Assembly (NCBI GenBank): GCA_032622095.1
Contig: CP136066.1
Span: 65,192,609-65,256,608 of the forward strand
Length of the DNA: 64,000 bases
Source of the DNA: Siphonodentalium dalli
Lineage: Eukaryota; Mollusca; Scaphopoda; Gadilida; Siphonodentaliidae
Direction: 5' to 3'
The translations under genes and the position numbers were made by a program. This document shows, piece by piece, positions 1 to 12,066 of the stretch (position 1 is its first letter; each line of letters starts with the position of its first letter). The notes below the pieces were generated by a model, which saw nothing but the letters and a program-made list of their open reading frames with translations, searched no databases and was not told where the DNA came from.

Positions 1-64
1 TACGAAAATTGAAATTCGGGTTTTCTCGTTTTCATGTTGATAACTCCAGTTAGGATTGATTTAA

Positions 65-301
65 CATTTCTATACCAAATACTCATTGATGAGTAGTTCC
101 CTTAGGAAATATACAGATAATAAGTTCAACAAGCGATCTGAACATATCCCACCCACGAATGAGAATCAGTCTGCTCTTGTGTTATATGTTGTTCTGCTTA
201 TCGTCTGCTTTTATTTCCTGAACAACCCAGAAATGAATAATAGACCATTCCAATATATACTCTTATAACTGAATGGGAGAATCCATTCAATATACAAAGG
301 A
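65..301. mobile_element. piggyBac-like MITE, subfamily 4 (copy 1)
   Basis: Flanked on both sides by TTAA (61-64 and 302-305). The right end reads, in reverse complement, TCCTTTGTATATTGAATGG, matching the CCCT..TATACT ends of the copy at 28029-28288. The inner sequences around 'AGATAATAAGTTCAACAA' and 'GGGAGAATCCATTC' are also shared with that copy, in the opposite orientation. The left end has decayed (CATTTCTATACC). No coding capacity. TTAA targets with CCCT ends are typical of piggyBac-type elements; assignment to that superfamily is inferred, since no transposase is present. Confidence 0.65.
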
Positions 302-305
302 TTAA

Positions 306-1530
306 CAGCACAGACTTGGTACAAGCTGTACTTGAATCGGCGATTTGTCCACATATTTTCACCACACTTATGGGCCCATTTTAACTTAGCGGCAGTTTTA
401 AAACTGAATATTATGGTGTCTAATAAAATAAAACTAACAATTAACATATATAATATGGAAGCAATGTTTTACTCAATTATTGTTCCCAGAATAATTTTAT
501 TTTCATTTCTAAAAAAGCCCCTCATTATTATGATTCTTGGTCTGACCGTCCCTAATTTCAGTTAAAATACATTTGGTATGTATATATAGGTTCGCTGCCA
601 CAAAATACATGTCAAATTCGATTTGAAGTTACGGTCGCCTATTTTAACAGTGTTTAACCAAAATAATCGGCAAATTCCAAATCGACAAGGACCATAACTC
701 CGGTAACAATGAGTGGATCGAACCCAAATTCAATGTTGACCTTTGTTGCCATGTGAGTGATCATTATACCAAATTTGAAACAAATCAGATAAATATAAGC
801 CCATAACTCCGGTAAAATGATCTGACCTAACCCATATTCGCACTTGGTCAACAATTACCAAGTAGTATTTACTTTAATTAATTACTACTGACGATATCAT
901 CAGGAAACCATATTGGAGGACGGACGGCAAAACACATCGGTGTTTGTTTATAGTCCAACATTCAGGGGGACAAAAACCCACCATGTAGGGAATTCTTCGA
1001 AATAGAAAAATAAGCCTTTTTCGATAATTCCTAATGGAGGACTAACTACTACTAATAACCATATATAGAGTAACTAAATACGCAATAGCATATATACATG
1101 TATAGTATCTCTGGCTATAATATCAGAGACGGATTTCTTATATTACACGCGTGAGAATGTTTTGTAAAATGTACATAATAGGAAAAATCTGAGAATGTGG
1201 CTCCCTCAACAGGTGATTGGCTTTTAGGAAATTCCTCTGTATTCCCAACTGCGTCGTTGCAGATAAAAGCTTCTGAGTTTGCATAATATGCTATTTTGTG
1301 GATTATATATTTTGTACGAGTAATTCGTGAATCTCTTTGATTTTTTTGCTGGTAATCCTCGGATTACCTATAGTGAAATGGGAGCCAGATAAACTTATTT
1401 AAAACAGATGAGACTGTCTCGTCGGCGTGGAAGGTCAAGGTCATTGGCTGTATTCGTTGCAATAATGGTAACCGAGATATATGGCCACGGTTCAAAAATT
1501 CTCAAAACTTCTTGAGAGACCTGTATACGT
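306..1530. other. intergenic, nothing recognised
   Basis: AT-rich sequence with only short chance open frames (none above 80 codons). I see no repeat shared with the rest of the window and no RNA gene. Confidence 0.5.
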
Positions 1531-1531
1531 A

Positions 1532-1556
1532 GATATATATATATATATATATATAG

Positions 1557-1650
<94 letters not shown>
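1532..1650. repeat. (AT)n microsatellite
   Basis: About 110 bp of nearly uninterrupted AT dinucleotide, broken once by AGCT and ending in GTATGTATGT. Confidence 0.95.
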
Positions 1651-1717
1651 CTTGAAAAGAACGTCATGAATTCATGCAATTATTCGCCTCAGGTTGTATA
1701 ATGTCCAAGTGATGGCA

Positions 1718-1856
1718 ATTTCAGACCAAAATGTTTAACCAAAAGTAGAATAATATGCTACTGTTGGTCTAAACACGACACATTTCCCATACAAAATTTC
1801 CAACTAACGTTGCGTCATGAAATTTCCTGATATTGAACATTTTGACCAGACTTGAA
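1718..1856. repeat. dispersed repeat with inverted ends (TTGGTCTAAA family, fragment)
   Basis: The left part carries 'CAGACCAAAATGTT' and the right part its approximate complement 'AACATTTTGACCAGAC'. Internal words (TATGCTACTGTTGGTCTAAA, 'AAATTTCCAACTAA') recur at 9630-9965 and 42190-42530, so this is a member or fragment of the same dispersed family. Confidence 0.5.
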
Positions 1857-1859
1857 GGG

Positions 1860-4800
1860 GGAGTCGTTTTGAAGTATACAGTGGAATGGTATATTCGTTT
1901 GCCTGGATGTTAAGATATTATACAGCGATATCCAGTAATCATTCCGCTTCTCCACTATTGTCCGATGAGTTATCTTGAAATGTTTGGAAGGGAGGACGTC
2001 ATGACTGGTGGTAAATATTGTCTATCAAATCCGCGCAACAATTACAACAACAACACCATAATTTTACAAATCCCGATATTGAGACTACAATACTGCATAT
2101 TGGGAATGTTATTTTTCTATAAGGCATCATAAAATGGTTTATTGTGATCGTAAGATCATGGTGAAATATTTAGTCCAAATGCAATTTGCCTTGATTGAGT
2201 TTGCTAACAAGATAAAGTTCTCCTTCTTGGTACGCTCCGAACATTTTCGCGCGTATTTCTGTTCTAATAATAGCCCCTGAAACTGTCCCGCTGATGCGAT
2301 AGGAAATTATAAATAAACAGGAGTCATCGATTCATATATCTTATGATATACTACAAGAGACTAATTTATTTATCATAATATACACACACAGTGGGATTTC
2401 TTCCGCAACTTGTTTTTGTTTGTTAGTGAGTGCATGGCTGGATGGGTGTAAAAATGGTAAAACAACCTTGCAAAACTGCTCCAAAACATTATGTTTTCGA
2501 CTCTGCCCTAGAAACCTATATGCATTAACGCTTATGATAAATTCATCAGACCGTGGCCAGTTTCCTTTCTCTAATGCCCGAAGCCAGGGGGCGAAGGGTA
2601 AACTTTTCAAGCCAGGGGGCGAAGGGTAAACTTTTCCGACAAGTTTTTACTCAAAATTTAGACATGAAACATTATACAATAAATTCAGTTTTAAATAATT
2701 TCAATTGTTACAAAATTACTTTAGGCAATCGCAGATCGTACGATTATGTGGCGATCGTGAATTAATAAGAGGGTGCATAACCACAATATCATTAATAATC
2801 ACGAAATTAATTAATGTTGCCAACTTCACTTTTAAGAGATCATACCCTATATTATGTATATGAAAAGTCTGATAAATTGGAGTTCAACCAAAACACATCG
2901 GCAATGCGCATCATCGCATGCATCGGACATGTAAATTGCATCTATACTGTATGGTATCCACTGGCCAAACAAAACATGTGATGCGCGACGAAAACTTTTC
3001 AGTGTACATAAAAATGAGCTGTATCAAGGACGAACTATTTTTGAACACAAGGACATTAATATCGTTACGCGGACAATCAAGCGTGATTAATTTGTGTTAT
3101 ATAATTGTAGCTATTCCTGCATTAGCCAGAATTCGGCAGAATACCTCAGACTGTCTGGCTTATAGATATAACCACATTGTATTCCCAATCAGCATCATTA
3201 ATTGGGACGAGCATTCATCGTAAACTGATCGCATGATAAGTCTCCCCATCCCATCGATGTTATTCAATGAGTCATGTAGTTAGTTACCATGGAGCAAACG
3301 CTTATAGGATACGTTCACACACTGACGAATTTGATTTCAGGCCATTCGTCGCAGAAGGATATAATGATATGAAATATAAGGATAAACTTCCTATAAACAT
3401 CACTGAACCACCTCTCAATTATACTACATGAATAGTGCAATCTCTGACATGCTCTTAAAGACGAATTATCTCTTCATATAACAATTTTGAAATAGTTTTG
3501 TGGGTATAAAATAATAAATATGTATTGAAGACACATGTCCGGAAACGCTTCTATCAATTAATATTGATTTTATTTCGAATATTTTATTATAAAATGCGAT
3601 GATTAAATGGGGCATTTTATTGTTTTATTTTCAGAACAGACAATTCAGGCTATACCATATATCGATAGAGATCGTTAGGGTGTTCCCATACTATGCGCCG
3701 AACGTCAAATATCCCAGATTGATTTTTTGTATTGTTTCATTACATATAGCTAAGGCGATAATGAGTCTAACTAACGTATTTTTTTGACAAAATTACACAA
3801 TCAATTTCTGGTTAAAAGTGACCACTATTCTGCGTTAGCTAAACAACCACATGTTTTTAGACCAGAAAATATTCGCAATATAATCAATATTAATGGATAG
3901 AAGTAATTCCGGAAGGGGTCTTCGATTCATATCTAATATTTTAACTATATGATAACTATACAACACATGTTTATAAAGAAATAGACCATTTTTAAAGTTA
4001 TTCCACAATTGATATTTACCAGAAATTAACCTTTAAATGTATGCCAGTATTCAATCGTACAATCACTTGTGGTATTGTATATAGCATTAACAAGCGATAA
4101 TACGCTCGATGATACATATTCTGTAATTTATCATTGAGCAGTGTCAGTGTGAAATATGCATGGATCTATATGTGAATAATTGCATGAAACGTTGTCGGGA
4201 CAGTTTGCCAGCTGTGTGAACGAAGCCTTATATGGGGAGGCAACACGTGCTAAACATCATTCGTTTCGACAGAGGATCAGAATAAATCTCCTAAGCCAAT
4301 GGACGTCTAACCAGACAGACGGTGACTGAAAAATACTTCAAATTACGTCATATAGTTGGACAACACCATCTCGAACACAGTATATATAGTAGTTAATGCG
4401 AACTAAAATTTTATGAACTTATTGTTTAAATGTTTATAGACACAAAGGAGCCGTTTATATGACAAGATATGAGAAAATTCATGGAATATATTGCACCAAA
4501 AAAAAACCGCACCTCATATGGCATAAGCAAATAAGTAAAAGAAACGACCGACTCCCGAAAAGTAACCGACAAACTTGTCCAGATATATACGAATCTGGTT
4601 ATATTCCATGTGCGTGGATCACAAATCCTCCCTTATTGCGATGCGAACAAGCTGTGTGATCTTTGGGCGGTCATGTTCCTTACAAACTGAGTAACCAGGG
4701 CCCCTGACTAACCTGAGTACCCCGGTACTAAGTTCTAAAAATCACTGTATCCCCAGCATATACCAATTGGTCATGTATACCATGAATAGCAGTATACTCA

Positions 4801-4870
4801 AACCCATGGATTATAGCGACACAGGACGGCAACCGTGTGTACTGAATTCAGTGTTCAATGTTTCTTAGTA
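1860..4870. other. intergenic; one small tandem duplication, otherwise nothing recognised
   Basis: The only structure seen is a direct duplication of a 27-28 bp unit at 2581-2635 (each unit contains 'CCAGGGGGCGAAGGGTAAAC'). Open frames reach about 100 codons (2918-3223, plus) but have no recognisable domain and low-complexity codon use typical of AT-rich non-coding DNA. Confidence 0.5.
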
Positions 4871-4873
4871 TGG

Positions 4874-5192
4874 TTGCATGACTGATTGATTGATTTGGGG
4901 TTTATTGTCGCTTTCAGCAACTAAGGACATACCACGACATTGCCAGGTTTAAAGTGGTGGAGGAAATCCGCAACCTACGGCTAATCTAACAGTGGTTTCA
5001 ATGGCTGATAAACTAGTCGACCATGTGCGGCAAACCACCGGCCATCGACGATTAATTGGCAACTCCACCAGATAAAGATTTCGAGTTACAAAGTCCACGA
5101 TGGAAACATGTGGATTTGAACATTCATCACCAGCGCTGGAGGGCGAAACGGCTTGGAGTTGTACCCCTAACACATTGAGCAACAGAGGCCCC
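4874..5192 (-). repeat. tRNA-derived SINE, lophotrochozoan type
   Basis: Read on the minus strand, the element begins near 5190 with GGGGGCCTCTGTTGCTCAAT, a tRNA-like A-box region. It then has a B-box-like 'TGTTCAAATCC' at about 5108-5120, a central body, the core words 'GGATTTCCTCCACCAC' and 'AATAAACCCCAAATCAA', and a (TCAA)n tail at 4874-4885. A tRNA-type promoter followed by a 'TTTCCTCCACCA' core and a short 3' repeat is the plan of SINEs I recall from bivalves and other lophotrochozoans. It has no protein role; open frames crossing it are accidental. It is followed by TATATATA on its 5' side. Confidence 0.75.
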
Positions 5193-5271
5193 CAGTATAT
5201 ATATATATATGGTTGCATGAGGTGCTATAACATGTGGTTGCTCGGACGAAGAGAAGCTGTATACAGACACT

Positions 5272-5275
<4 letters not shown>

Positions 5276-5336
<61 letters not shown>
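5276..5336. repeat. (TA)n microsatellite
   Basis: About 60 bp of TA dinucleotide. It generates spurious Tyr-Ile open frames on both strands. Confidence 0.95.
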
Positions 5337-5342
<6 letters not shown>

Positions 5343-5476
5343 CTATAAACAAACCCCCTGCCGGTGGCTTAGTTTGGAAGGTGTATATATAGCTTATGGT
5401 GTATATTTAAGTTGTCCGATGATGACGATCCTTAATTGTTTGATTTCAGATAAATATTGATTTGTGATTTTCGCAA

Positions 5477-5492
5477 GGGGGGGGGGGGGGGG
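5477..5492. repeat. poly-G tract (16 nt)
   Basis: Sixteen consecutive G, one of several 12-16 nt G or C runs in this otherwise AT-rich window. Confidence 0.9.
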
Positions 5493-5689
5493 TAATTCGT
5501 GTATCTAGGCAATTTTATGTTTCATATTAATGGTGGTCAGTGACTTCTAAGGACAGCTGGCATTGCACCGATTAGCTGCTTTTTCGCACAAATAAGACCG
5601 ACAACAGCGTGAAGGGACACCGCGACTGCTACGACGATATGCCGGTATATATATACGAACTATTCAAACTACACATAAACGTGGTTGTA

Positions 5690-6165
5690 ATGTGCCAGAG
5701 CGCGTTGCAACAATTTCGACACAGCCACGCGGAGCCGGGTTTATGACTCATAAGCGAATTATGTTTAAATGACCGAAATGTTACAGGAAGTGGATATAGT
5801 TAAATTCAATGATATTATGACCTCTATTTCATCATGTCGCAACAATAACAATTTAGTCAGGTATAATCGAGCTTTTATAGATAATTTCAGTGTTGTCCAG
5901 GGGTCCAACAATCTCGCGCGACATCATCCGTAGACATGCGTGCGCCCTCTCAAAGGCTTCATTATGTGCCGACGTTAAATATTTAAGCTATTTGCTCCGG
6001 TGTGTTACAGAGAATGGCCACGTATGATTGGTTTAATAACTGCCGCAGCGGGGCGCTGTGCGTAATTGCGTTGCATGCGCATTGTGCATTGTGGAGAGTT
6101 CGTGACATCGTCCCTGGACAGGACGGTGCATTCGTAATTTAGCCCATTATCGGCCTTCTCTGAGA
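5690..6165. promoter_or_regulatory. candidate conserved non-coding block 3' of Six3/6
   Basis: A roughly 475-bp stretch with balanced composition, no microsatellite, no dispersed repeat and no open frame of note, standing out from its AT-rich surroundings. It contains an 'AACAATAAC' word of the SOX/HMG type and 'GGGGCGCTGTGCG'. It lies about 9 kb beyond the Six3/6 stop codon. The regulatory role is inferred only from composition and position. Confidence 0.25.
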
Positions 6166-6726
6166 TTGACATCTATGAATCATATATGACTTCCGCGATG
6201 CTTATACTTAACACATTTCCCCGTGGGACGAACCTGGCCTGACGGGAGACAGACCAAGTTCCAATCGAAACTACTTCAATTATTAAGACCCACTGTGATG
6301 GCGATATTGCGATGCGATTTCTATATACAAAACTATTATGCACTATATCAGCCATATGCACTATAGCACTATAGCAGCCACATGCACTATATCAGACACG
6401 TGTGGTGGACGGCACAATTATTATAAATACATGAATATGAAAAGTGAATATATATTTAGATAAGAGTTTGTTTTGCGATGGATTGACCTGCACCATATAT
6501 ACTAATATACTATGAAATAAACATAAATAAATAAATAAACTTAATAAACAAATATAAAGTTAATACATCATTCCATTCAACACTGTTGACACCACACTAT
6601 ATGTATAACCCCATTTTCTTCAAGGGTATACTGGATTGACGTCCGTCCTAGAGTTATCCTTCTTTGTTTGTCTGGATAAATTATTTGTGTCCGTCTCCGC
6701 AGATATCTCAGCCGCAGGTCATCCAA

Positions 6727-7075
6727 CCTATTCCTGCGGGAAAGGCGCACATAATCGACATATAATGTGAAATAGGTACATAGTGTGATTATTTGATTAT
6801 GAAATAAGCAGATAATGGACTCTTATCCGTTATTTCGTTTTATGGCGCGGCCACAGTGAAAACACCTGTTAAAGAGCTTACACGTGAAAAATCGTGAGTT
6901 GGCTTATTTGTGTCATTGCCCTAACATAATCTGATTAGAATCGCCTCATTATGAGTCGATAATGTGACTAAAATGTAGCACATTATCAATTTAAAATTAG
7001 GCGATTCAAAGCAGATTATCAACCTATATACAAGTTCAATTATAAGCAGATAATGTCCTGGAGAACAGGCTGGGT
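6727..7075. repeat. dispersed repeat family R, ATAATGTG subfamily (copy 1)
   Basis: Begins with 'CCTGCGGGAAAGGCGCACAT' and ends in 'GGAGAACAGG', the two end signatures shared by eight copies in the window. It carries the family core 'GGCGCGGCCACAGTGAAAAC' and an imperfect palindrome (AATCGCCTCATTATGAGTCG and its complement). Close relatives are at 37418-37700 and 39002-39308. No coding capacity. Confidence 0.65.
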
Positions 7076-7760
7076 TATCAGAGCTGAATGATATTTGGCC
7101 TGGAGGTTCCCGTCCATGACTACTTACAAAAAGTGCACAATTTTGTGTTTTGGTTTTTCCATTATAGAGATATCATATTTTAAATTTGTTTCGGCCGTGC
7201 CCATGTTTCAATTTTGTACCCGGTGGGGTATATCAGCACCCGATGTGCAACTTCTTGTTTGGTTCTTATCAGCTATAGTTATTTGACATATTGATTGGTC
7301 GAAACCGTCAATAGTAGAGAAATAGCAAGAAACACAACATCATCATTGACGCCAATTGTTCTGCCGAGTATCTGAACATGCACTCTATTCTTCACGACTC
7401 GGGTATGTTTATGATCCCCGTGCAATCTTTTCCCGCTTCTAATCCATTGCTATCGTTCCCCAGGAACCGTTGTTGAGTTGCATGGATGGTTAACTTTTAC
7501 TGGGAGCTCAGAATTACTCCGCTGCATTTAGAAACCACCAGTCTTATATAGTAAAACCCATGCAGACAGACTATAATAGATTTATTTAGACTGATAAACC
7601 ACCCATCCTCGGTCATCAAGTGAAAACTTGTCCAGATACACGAGCCAGGTTACAATCCGTGGATAAGAAATATTCGCTAATCGGGAACTAAACCCAGCAG
7701 TTTCGCTGTCGTTGGACGAGTTCTGAAGACATGTGATCAACTGAGGTATATAGGCAATTA
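7076..7760. other. intergenic, nothing recognised
   Basis: Unremarkable sequence between two repeats, with short open frames only (63 codons at most). Confidence 0.45.
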
Positions 7761-8263
7761 CAGTACCAGTCAAACGAAGTTATATATTAAGCGCGCTATT
7801 TTCGCGCCCAATATCGCAATAATATTGCAAGTAGAAACGCTTATAAGCGCGCCGTTTGCAATATTATTACAATATATATATATTTTGCGATTAATATCGC
7901 AATATGTCGCGCTCCTTATTGCGACATCTTGCGCTCAAATGTTTGACATTTAAAGCAAATTATTGAATCATCTATTGTTTATTGCATAAATAGACACAAT
8001 GATTTAGATTTGTATATACTTATAGTTGTAAATGCTATATGTACACTATATGTACACTATATGCACAGTATATAAATATAACACTATCGGCTTTGTATTA
8101 AATTTTGCGCGCTTCATATTGCAATATTTTGCGCTCAATATCGCAATAATAAGCGCGACAGAGTTTTGGTATTGCGCTATAATCGCGCCTATTTCGAAAT
8201 TAAGCGCGCTCAATATCGCAATAAAGGCGCGCCGCAATATACCACTTCTTCTGACTGGTACTG
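7761..8263. mobile_element. CAGTACCAGTC MITE (copy 1, complete)
   Basis: A 503-bp element with terminal inverted repeats CAGTACCAGTCA..GAAG, flanked by TA on both sides (7759-7760 and 8264-8265). This fits the TA target preference of Tc1/mariner-type elements. The interior is full of palindromic words built from 'TATTGCGATATT' and 'AAGCGCGC' plus a short (TATGTACACTA) direct repeat. A second complete copy in the opposite orientation is at 56351-56860 and a fragment is at 54676-54786. Non-coding. Confidence 0.75.
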
Positions 8264-9290
8264 TAATACACAATTACCGTAATAACTTTTGGACAACTTG
8301 AGAGGTGGTAATGTTTATCAAATACATACTTTACCATTATCCTTTTCATAGACCACATGAATCATGTTTTTATTTTAGACATGAATGGTTGGCATGAACA
8401 AATGTCTGTACCTTGGTTTCTTCGTACCATTATAGTAACTGAGTTATGCCCCTTGATGTGCATCCACAAACAGGATATTAAGCCATATTTACTAAAAAAC
8501 TACCATTTGCGCAAAGAACGGAGTGAATCGGTATCAGTAGATATGCATCTTCTATATATACAAGATATAGAGCTATGATAGAACTGAGAAATATTTGAAA
8601 TATAAAAACACGTTATCCTAGCAATTTCAAAAGATTGTCTGGGGTATATCAACTTCCCCAATCCTGGTTTGTGACGATGCACAGCTTATAAGCGAGGTCA
8701 CTGCGTCGCTTTCCATATATGGAATTCATGAATATTCAAAACTCAATAAATGGAATGCTTCTCCAGATGAAGGGCTGGATGGAACTAATATGGTAGCGAC
8801 TCAGTGGTCTTGCTTATTGGCGGAGTCGCTGGGGGGGGGGGGGGATCGACCGGCAAGACCACAGTCTTTTCCTGGTAATGCACGACACTTGAGAACACTG
8901 CATCTCGATCATGATGGCCGTGAATTTACCTATCGACCTGTCGCAATAAGTCTCATGGGACGTCGTTGACAGATAATCAGCTGGTCATGACCGGTGTGAT
9001 GTGCGGTTGTTTTCTTGTCAAGAATGTCCAGGTCGATAGATGAACAACGCACCATAATTACGTTAACTTTTTTTTTTTATTTGATTATGACATTGCTTAT
9101 GCTTTTTGTGTAAGAAATCGAGTCGCCGAGCTTTAGCAAACACAAGGGTGGCGACTGTTTAGAGAAACCAGACTGGTGCTCAGTCTGAATTACCTATTTG
9201 ATGACTGATTTATTGTGACAAAATATATAATAAATTTTTGTATATCGGAACCAATAGTCTAATGACTTGTTCGGAAGCATATATGATGAT
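8264..9290. other. intergenic with poly-G tract
   Basis: Contains a 14-nt G run at 8831-8844, flanked by 'CAGTGGTCTTGC' and 'GCAAGACCACAG', which can pair across it. Nothing else recognised. Confidence 0.5.
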
Positions 9291-9400
9291 GATGGTTGTG
9301 ATATGCATTGTAGGCCAATATGAACCTATTTGAACATTTATATCCAATGTGAACCTATTTCTACTAGGATAATAATGTTACATATGGCTATCCTCACATC
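9290..9400. repeat. fragment of dispersed repeat family R
   Basis: Contains two copies of 'CCAATRTGAACCTATTT' and a 'GGATA' end, like the terminal part of the copies at 13010-13300 and 53278-53641. Confidence 0.45.
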
Positions 9401-9629
9401 CACGCGATATGTACTCTGAAATGACTGAATAATTTGATAGAAATTTACTATCTGCTTTCAGCTTTCCACATACCATATAACAGTGGACAGAATGAACTTC
9501 ATGTCCAGGGGCGTTGTGGCAGGGTTTGGGCTATCTTACTTTCAACAGTTGGAAACTTCATGCCTGACACAACATTATTGGCAATTTATACCAGATATAT
9601 AGGTTGGAATTGTTATGATAATGTTCTCA

Positions 9630-9742
9630 GGTCTAAAACTAACAAATTACCCACTAATTAATGGTTGGAAAATGAAGCAATGAGAAACTCATTGCTTCAT
9701 TTTTCAACCACTAATTAGTGCGAAATTTGTTAGTTTTAGACC
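9630..9742. repeat. long hairpin, about 54-bp arms
   Basis: GGTCTAAAACTAACAAATTA at the left pairs with its complement at the right. The arms continue through 'CACTAATTA', 'GGTTGAAAAATGAAGCAATG' (right-arm sense) and meet at a very short loop (GAGAAACTC). It is probably the folded end of the TTGGTCTAAA repeat family, since it is followed directly by body sequence of that family. Confidence 0.7.
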
Positions 9743-9965
9743 AACAGTAGCATATTGTTCTACTGTCAAAGTTTTGGTCTAATGACCATCAGTTTGAAAT
9801 GTTCCAACCGTATAGGGGTGTCAGATTTGAACTTGCCCATGGAGGTACCAGTTGGAAAATTCCAAACCAAACGGAGGGGGTGCAAATGGATATCTGCGAA
9901 CCTTAGTTTGGTCTGGTTCAAAGGGCGGGTGCAGTTGTAAATTTCAAGGTCGGCACCCCCCCCCC
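9743..9965. repeat. TTGGTCTAAA dispersed repeat, body
   Basis: Aligns over about 200 bp with 42190-42430 in the opposite orientation. Shared words include 'GACCATCAGTT', 'GTACCAGTTGGAAA', 'TTCCAA', 'GGATATCT' and 'GCGAACCT'. It ends in a C8 run. Confidence 0.55.
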
Positions 9966-10120
9966 AACGTGGACCCTCTAGCCAAGTCCCTGTTCATGTT
10001 CACCATATCGGAAACAGTAGCAACGATCGCTATTTGTATTATTCCAAGGAATATGAATTGTGTCACTGTGATAGCTCTTTTGACAGCAAATAAAGTCCAC
10101 GTTTGTTTATATGTACCATA

Positions 10121-10291
10121 TACAGTAATGCCATAAATAATCGACTCCTTAGCCACAGCAGAATTATGGGTAATTTTTCTCATTGAGAGCTTTCCGATGA
10201 ATGGCAACAAGCCATATTTCCGGCTAAATCCTGAAAAATTACCCATAACTCTGCTGTGGTTAAGGAGTCGATTATTTAGGGAATTACTGTA
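10121..10291. mobile_element. Tc1/mariner-type MITE, 171 bp
   Basis: Terminal inverted repeats of about 57 bp start TACAGTAATGCCATAAATAA and end with the complement (TTACTGTA). The ends carry TA as expected for a TA target. The arms include 'CGACTCCTTA' and 'AATTACCCATAA', with a central 50-bp unique region. A 160-codon open frame crossing it on the minus strand is a by-product of the hairpin. Confidence 0.75.
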
Positions 10292-10934
10292 CTTATGGTG
10301 GTCTGGTATATTTCTGTTACAGACTGAGACACCACTCAAAAACAACAAAAAAGAGCACCGTTGATGCATGGCCACCAATGGGAAGTTACTTTTACCGATG
10401 GCTATATATGGTGTAGAGATTGTCACACAGAACAGTATATGCGTACTTAAAAATTTAATTCATTAACAATTCAAAAACATAAATAGAAACAGATGAAATA
10501 ACTAGCATATAATGCTGCCTCATGCAGGAGGCAGTTAATCTCAAAGTCATTTCGACGCATAATCATCAAACAAAAAATAAGCTGGACAACGTAAGTGCCC
10601 CGAAGCTAAGGGTATATGTAAGTGCAATCTAAAGTGACGAGTGCGGAAATCTCAGACTGGAGGTCCATATACTTCATAATTTTATATGGCATATGGGAGA
10701 CATTAGTTGGACAATCCCATATAACTTGAATGAATATGCGCTTGTTCGTTCTTGATACATGTAGCTATATATATATAGTCGTATATAATGTTTTGGGTCA
10801 AACATTAATGCCGCAAAACATGACGATTTAGATTATTGAAGTCGATAACGCGTGGCTATGATCGTGCCCATTGAGAATTTAGCTTTGCACGATCTAGCAG
10901 ATTAAGCACAACGCCTACATTAATCTTCTATTAA

Positions 10935-11293
10935 CCCTTTACCCAACAGAAGGGCCCTGTGCCAATGCATTCTCTTATATATGCGAGTCGACCATAGGTC
11001 GCCTCGCATATATAAGAGAATGCATTGGCTTAACACATTAAAAATTATAAAATTGTTAAAGAATGTAAGAAAAAATGGTCAATGCATTTTCTTATATATG
11101 CGAGGCGACCTATGGTCGACTCGCATATATAAGAGAATGCATTGGCACAGGGCATAACTGTAACTATCACAATGTGGTCAATGAGCCGGTTCCAATGATA
11201 TCCATATTTGTATGGTTTTATTGAGACAGACCGAAGATATTTTAGGCTGTTGAAGCCTTATTTGGCCGGTTTTGGCCGGTTTGTTGGGTAAAG
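10935..11293. mobile_element. piggyBac-like MITE, subfamily 1 (copy A) with two palindromic modules
   Basis: Starts right after TTAA (10931-10934) with CCCTTTACCCAACAG and ends in the complementary TGTTGGGTAAAG; the last bases and the right TTAA have decayed. Inside are two 69-bp palindromes (10961-11029 and about 11078-11146) in opposite orientation, then a right part with 'GCCGGTTTTGGCCGG'. Homologous to copies at 27189-27561 and 29821-30211. Confidence 0.75.
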
Positions 11294-11589
11294 TATTCAA
11301 TCGGCCAATTGAGCAGTTGTCCAATGCTTGATAAGTGAAAGTTGTATGCTGCAACAAAACTAATTGACCGAAACTCTGTTTCTGCAAATGAAGTGTTTGG
11401 TACAAACCGAATAAATTAATATACTCTATATAATTATGTTGTGGCGGTTACGAGATCACGACTACAGTTAGAACGTGCACATAATTTGATGACGTGGTGC
11501 CCAAAACATATTCGTAACTCTATCCGTAAGATTTGCGAAACCGCTCTATTAATTGGAATAACGTCTTGACATTAATTTTTTTTTCGAAA

Positions 11590-12066
11590 ACCTGCTTCTG
11601 TCGTACATGTGTATATATATACGATCCCAGACGTTTGTTTGACTCAACCAATGTCGCTGTTACTGACATTATTATATAATGATGTCACCCCCATTTTCTG
11701 GTACGCGGGACTCGACGTGTCATTTTTAAGTGGTACGGTACGCAGGATTCATACCACTCTGATAACTGGTATTCGGGATTCGTAAGCCCATTTTAACTTG
11801 TATTTAGGATTTATCAACAAGGCTGGTACGCAACTTTTATAGCATCACATTTTTCAAATGTTCATTAATTCACAGCCAAAATGACATATTCTGCTGCAAT
11901 TCAGTCTCATACGTCTTGGTGTGTTGAAGTTATGGTCATTACTCCAGCAAATGTGTAAAAATGTCGTTTTTTCGAAAGAGTGCTTCTGTCGTACGGGTGC
12001 ATACATGCGTGTACTACCCCAGACGTTTGTTTGACTCAACCCACGCTGTCACTGACATTGTTATAT
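11590..12066. repeat. spaced direct repeat and dispersed repeat fragment
   Basis: The block at 11590-11672 ('TGCTTCTGTCGTAC', 'CCCAGACGTTTGTTTGACTC') recurs at 11980-12066. Between them, 11811-11945 matches 34325-34480 in the opposite orientation (for example 'TTCAGTCTCATACGTC' against its complement). This suggests one dispersed element family with two copies in the window. Confidence 0.5.

Noticed and set aside
5108-5190. Functional tRNA gene
   Set aside because: A- and B-box-like words are present but the cloverleaf cannot be completed, and the sequence continues into a SINE body and tail.
4949-5352. Open frames over the SINE and TA repeat
   Set aside because: The region is explained by a tRNA-derived SINE and a microsatellite.
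9944-10426. 160-codon minus-strand frame
   Set aside because: It runs through both arms of the 10121-10291 MITE and a C-run; no domain. Length is explained by the inverted repeat.
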